A program made the translations under genes and the position numbers. The notes under the pieces were generated by a model that worked only from the letters and a program-made list of their open reading frames with translations, searched no databases and had not been told where the DNA came from. Below are positions 62,326 through 64,000 of a DNA stretch of 64,000 bases, in pieces. This DNA comes from Pedobacter sp. PAMC26386 (GTDB taxonomy: Bacteria; Bacteroidota; Bacteroidia; Sphingobacteriales; Sphingobacteriaceae). The number at the start of each line of letters is the position of its first letter. Position 1 is the first letter of the stretch. The stretch lies in the NCBI GenBank assembly GCA_014302835.1, contig CP060294.1:3249067-3313066 (forward strand). The letters are read 5' to 3'.

Positions 62326-62739
62326 TTATACGAAATTCATTTGATTGAGATATTGTTCGGTAATACTGTTAACAGATGCTTTAAACGTTTTAATCTTCAT
62401 ATACGCCCTTGCCTGACCAATGTAATGCGAAATATTTGTACCGGATTCGCCAAAACAATTAGCCAGTGATCTGCGAACCCCATTACGGAGCTTGCAATCA
62501 ATGATCAATGTATCAGGATTAAAAAGGCGAAGAATTGACGCTATAAAAAGAAGCTTGTGCTTATAGTCTACGGCTGGCTGATATGTGAGACAAACATATG
62601 CATAGATTTCTCCGATCAAATCTAAATTATTCATTAGGGGAGTGATGCTTTCCTGAGCTTCTTGTATGAGATCAGGATGCGAAACTGCCAGCACTTTTAG
62701 CACTCTTGCATCAATTGTCAACTGTTTCACGTCTGTCAT
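62326..62739 (-). CDS. Phage protein of unknown function
   Basis: 137 residues, helical: RVLKVLAVSHPDLIQEAQES, KHKLLFIASILRLFNPDTLI and LRNGVRRSLANCFGESGTNI. No family recognised. It lies upstream of the tail genes, preceded by the TTAC-N6-GTAA repeat at 62785-62798. The segment LRNGVRRSLANCFGESGTNISHYIG could be a helix-turn-helix, but this is not firm. Confidence 0.7.
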   Translation of the reverse strand: MTDVKQLTIDARVLKVLAVSHPDLIQEAQESITPLMNNLDLIGEIYAYVCLTYQPAVDYKHKLLFIASILRLFNPDTLIIDCKLRNGVRRSLANCFGESGTNISHYIGQARAYMKIKTFKASVNSITEQYLNQMNFV

Positions 62740-62784
62740 GTTCTTCTTTTTTTGTTAATATAAAGTTATAAATATTACTAAGCA

Positions 62785-62798
62785 TTACCACATAGTAA
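62785..62798 (-). promoter_or_regulatory. TTAC-N6-GTAA inverted repeat upstream of 137-aa gene
   Basis: TTAC-CACATA-GTAA, 46 bases before the ATG at 62739. It is the third copy of this inverted repeat seen in a prophage upstream region. Confidence 0.4.
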
Positions 62799-62824
62799 TA
62801 ATACTATGCTAAGAATACAGCCCG

Positions 62825-63592
62825 TTACTTGCTGATGAAGGGGATAGATCCAATTTCTTTTAGTCGCATATTTTTAAAAAACAAATTGAGTGCTATCTTC
62901 TTTGACCTTGGTATAATCGTATTATTATTAGTCATCAAAAGTTCTATCAGCTTATAAAACCTTCTGGCTTCCGCTATAGACTTAGGCTTTTGAAGCCTGG
63001 TGTATTCTTCCTGCCTGGCTTGTTCAAGTATTTTGAATTTCTCAGTGGTTGTGAACGGAATTAATTTTTCGCCATCTAAAAAATCATAAATAATATTTCC
63101 TAAATCATCATAATGCTCAGCAATCTTAAATTTTTCATAAGCCTTTTGAGCAAAGTCAATGCGATCCTGACGGGTCAATTCTCTTGAAGACGCTGGTAGT
63201 TCAACTCTCAGTAGAGTCTTTCCAAGATTTATACGGTAATCACTTGCCAGGTATCCAATGATAAATTTCTCAAAAGAAACAACGCTTAGTCCCATGAATT
63301 CACCATATGCCCCGCGAATACCATTTGCAAAACAGATTGTCAGTTCTTCTTTCCTAAGTTGTTTATAATTACTCCTTACACTAGTCGTAATTTCATTGAC
63401 CAGAATATCCAAATCTGAATCTCCAGGCACTTTAAAGCCTAAATGATTTATAGACTTCACAACCTGCTTTAAAATTTCATCATAAATAGTATTGAAATCG
63501 TCCAGGAAAGCGGGTTGATTTTGTAAAATGTGTGCAATGCTATTTGGCACAGGAAGTGAGACCCCACTTGGGGTAACTGTAAGCTTTTTCAT
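62825..63592 (-). CDS. Phage protein of unknown function
   Basis: 255 residues with helical, charged composition: VPNSIAHILQNQPAFLDDFN, ANGIRGAYGEFMGLSVVSFE, and a C-terminal KPKSIAEARRFYKLIELLMT. No catalytic motif seen. Its ATG overlaps the stop of the next gene upstream (ATGA at 63589-63592), so they are coupled. It could belong to the DNA-metabolism or regulation part that continues to the right. Confidence 0.7.
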   Translation of the reverse strand: MKKLTVTPSGVSLPVPNSIAHILQNQPAFLDDFNTIYDEILKQVVKSINHLGFKVPGDSDLDILVNEITTSVRSNYKQLRKEELTICFANGIRGAYGEFMGLSVVSFEKFIIGYLASDYRINLGKTLLRVELPASSRELTRQDRIDFAQKAYEKFKIAEHYDDLGNIIYDFLDGEKLIPFTTTEKFKILEQARQEEYTRLQKPKSIAEARRFYKLIELLMTNNNTIIPRSKKIALNLFFKNMRLKEIGSIPFISK

Positions 63593-63933
63593 GTCCTTTT
63601 TAATCTATTATATGCAGATAATGCTGCATCAACACCTTTTTGAGTACTGACAACAAGCTGATTTTTTATTCGATTTTTTTCTTGTTCTGATTTTAGCCGG
63701 TGCATCCAATTTTCAGCATTCCATGCACCGTCCTCAAACAGCTTGCTATATGACCCTAAGAAATTCTTAAATAAGTGGATATAGCTATCATTAATTTTTT
63801 TGTATTCAACATAAGAATCGAACTGATTTTTAAAATATTCCGTTTTACCATTAGCATGTATGCAGGCTAAAAAAACTCCGGTTTCCTTTAATTTATCAGC
63901 ATTTTCCACTTCATTGAATTCAAAAAAATTCAT
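63589..63933 (-). CDS. Phage protein of unknown function, possibly extending past the window
   Basis: 114 residues from ATG 63933 (MNFFEFNEVENADKLKETGV), but the same frame stays open for 22 codons to the edge (FFIPITEQILVNKI), so the true start may lie outside. The composition is helical and charged (EEQEKNRIKNQLVVSTQKGV-like). No family recognised. It is coupled to the 255-residue gene. Confidence 0.6.
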   Translation of the reverse strand: MNFFEFNEVENADKLKETGVFLACIHANGKTEYFKNQFDSYVEYKKINDSYIHLFKNFLGSYSKLFEDGAWNAENWMHRLKSEQEKNRIKNQLVVSTQKGVDAALSAYNRLKRT

Positions 63934-64000
63934 GATTTTATTAACCAGAATCTGCTCAGTTATTGGGATAAAAAAATCCCTTTCCTTATTCCCTTCCTTT

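Overview
The window is chromosomal DNA of a Bacteroidetes bacterium, most likely a Sphingobacteriaceae member close to Pedobacter. This rests on low GC, a TTTG-N19-TAnnTTTG promoter, a fused DAHP synthase/chorismate mutase, a fused two-domain alpha-ketoacid dehydrogenase E1, DUF3078 and DUF1573 proteins, and a tmRNA tag ending NNYALAA. No database search was possible, so family calls rest on motifs and general knowledge of the families. REGION 1 (1-13.4 kb) is an accessory zone of small stress and detoxification units: PEBP protein, AraC regulator, sulfurtransferase, nitroreductase/HxlR, MarR/EVE/VOC, NmrA-like reductase/AraC, a VOC pseudogene with one in-frame stop, aldo-keto reductase/HxlR, and two unknown genes. 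It ends at a tRNA-Met(CAT). Between the genes lie several degenerate copies of the tRNA 3' end and its terminator, plus a 0.31-kb direct repeat at 6.4 and 9.2 kb. The zone looks like a tRNA-anchored array of gene blocks with no integrase left in view. REGION 2 (13.4-19.3 kb) has a HAD phosphatase, an Mpo1-like protein, a catalase, a complete IS3-family element with an A6G frameshift signal, and proline dehydrogenase. REGION 3 (19.1-26.2 kb) is aromatic biosynthesis: S4 protein-aroB-hydroxylase, then pheA, DAHP synthase/chorismate mutase, aroA and aroC. Before pheA sits a full attenuator: promoter, a 20-codon leader peptide with 8 aromatic residues, an antiterminator and a terminator. REGION 4 (26.2-45.2 kb) holds two secreted lipoproteins (subtilase and GH18), the fused E1, DUF1573, an aminotransferase, a GNAT, a small unannotated lipoprotein-like peptide, an LpoB/COG3014 lipoprotein operon, DUF3078, an MHS-type transporter with a porin, a two-component system, and an ArsR-SRPBCC pair. 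REGION 5 (45.3-64 kb) starts with the tmRNA gene (ssrA). A siphovirus-like prophage is integrated at its 3' end, with the integrase next to the att site. On the minus strand follow, in transcription order from the right edge, early unknown genes, major tail protein, tail-assembly chaperone with a T TTT TTC frameshift site, tape measure, distal tail, a 1525-residue tail/fibre protein, accessory tail genes and a four-gene lysis cassette that includes a unimolecular-spanin candidate. Head, packaging and repressor genes must lie beyond the right edge.
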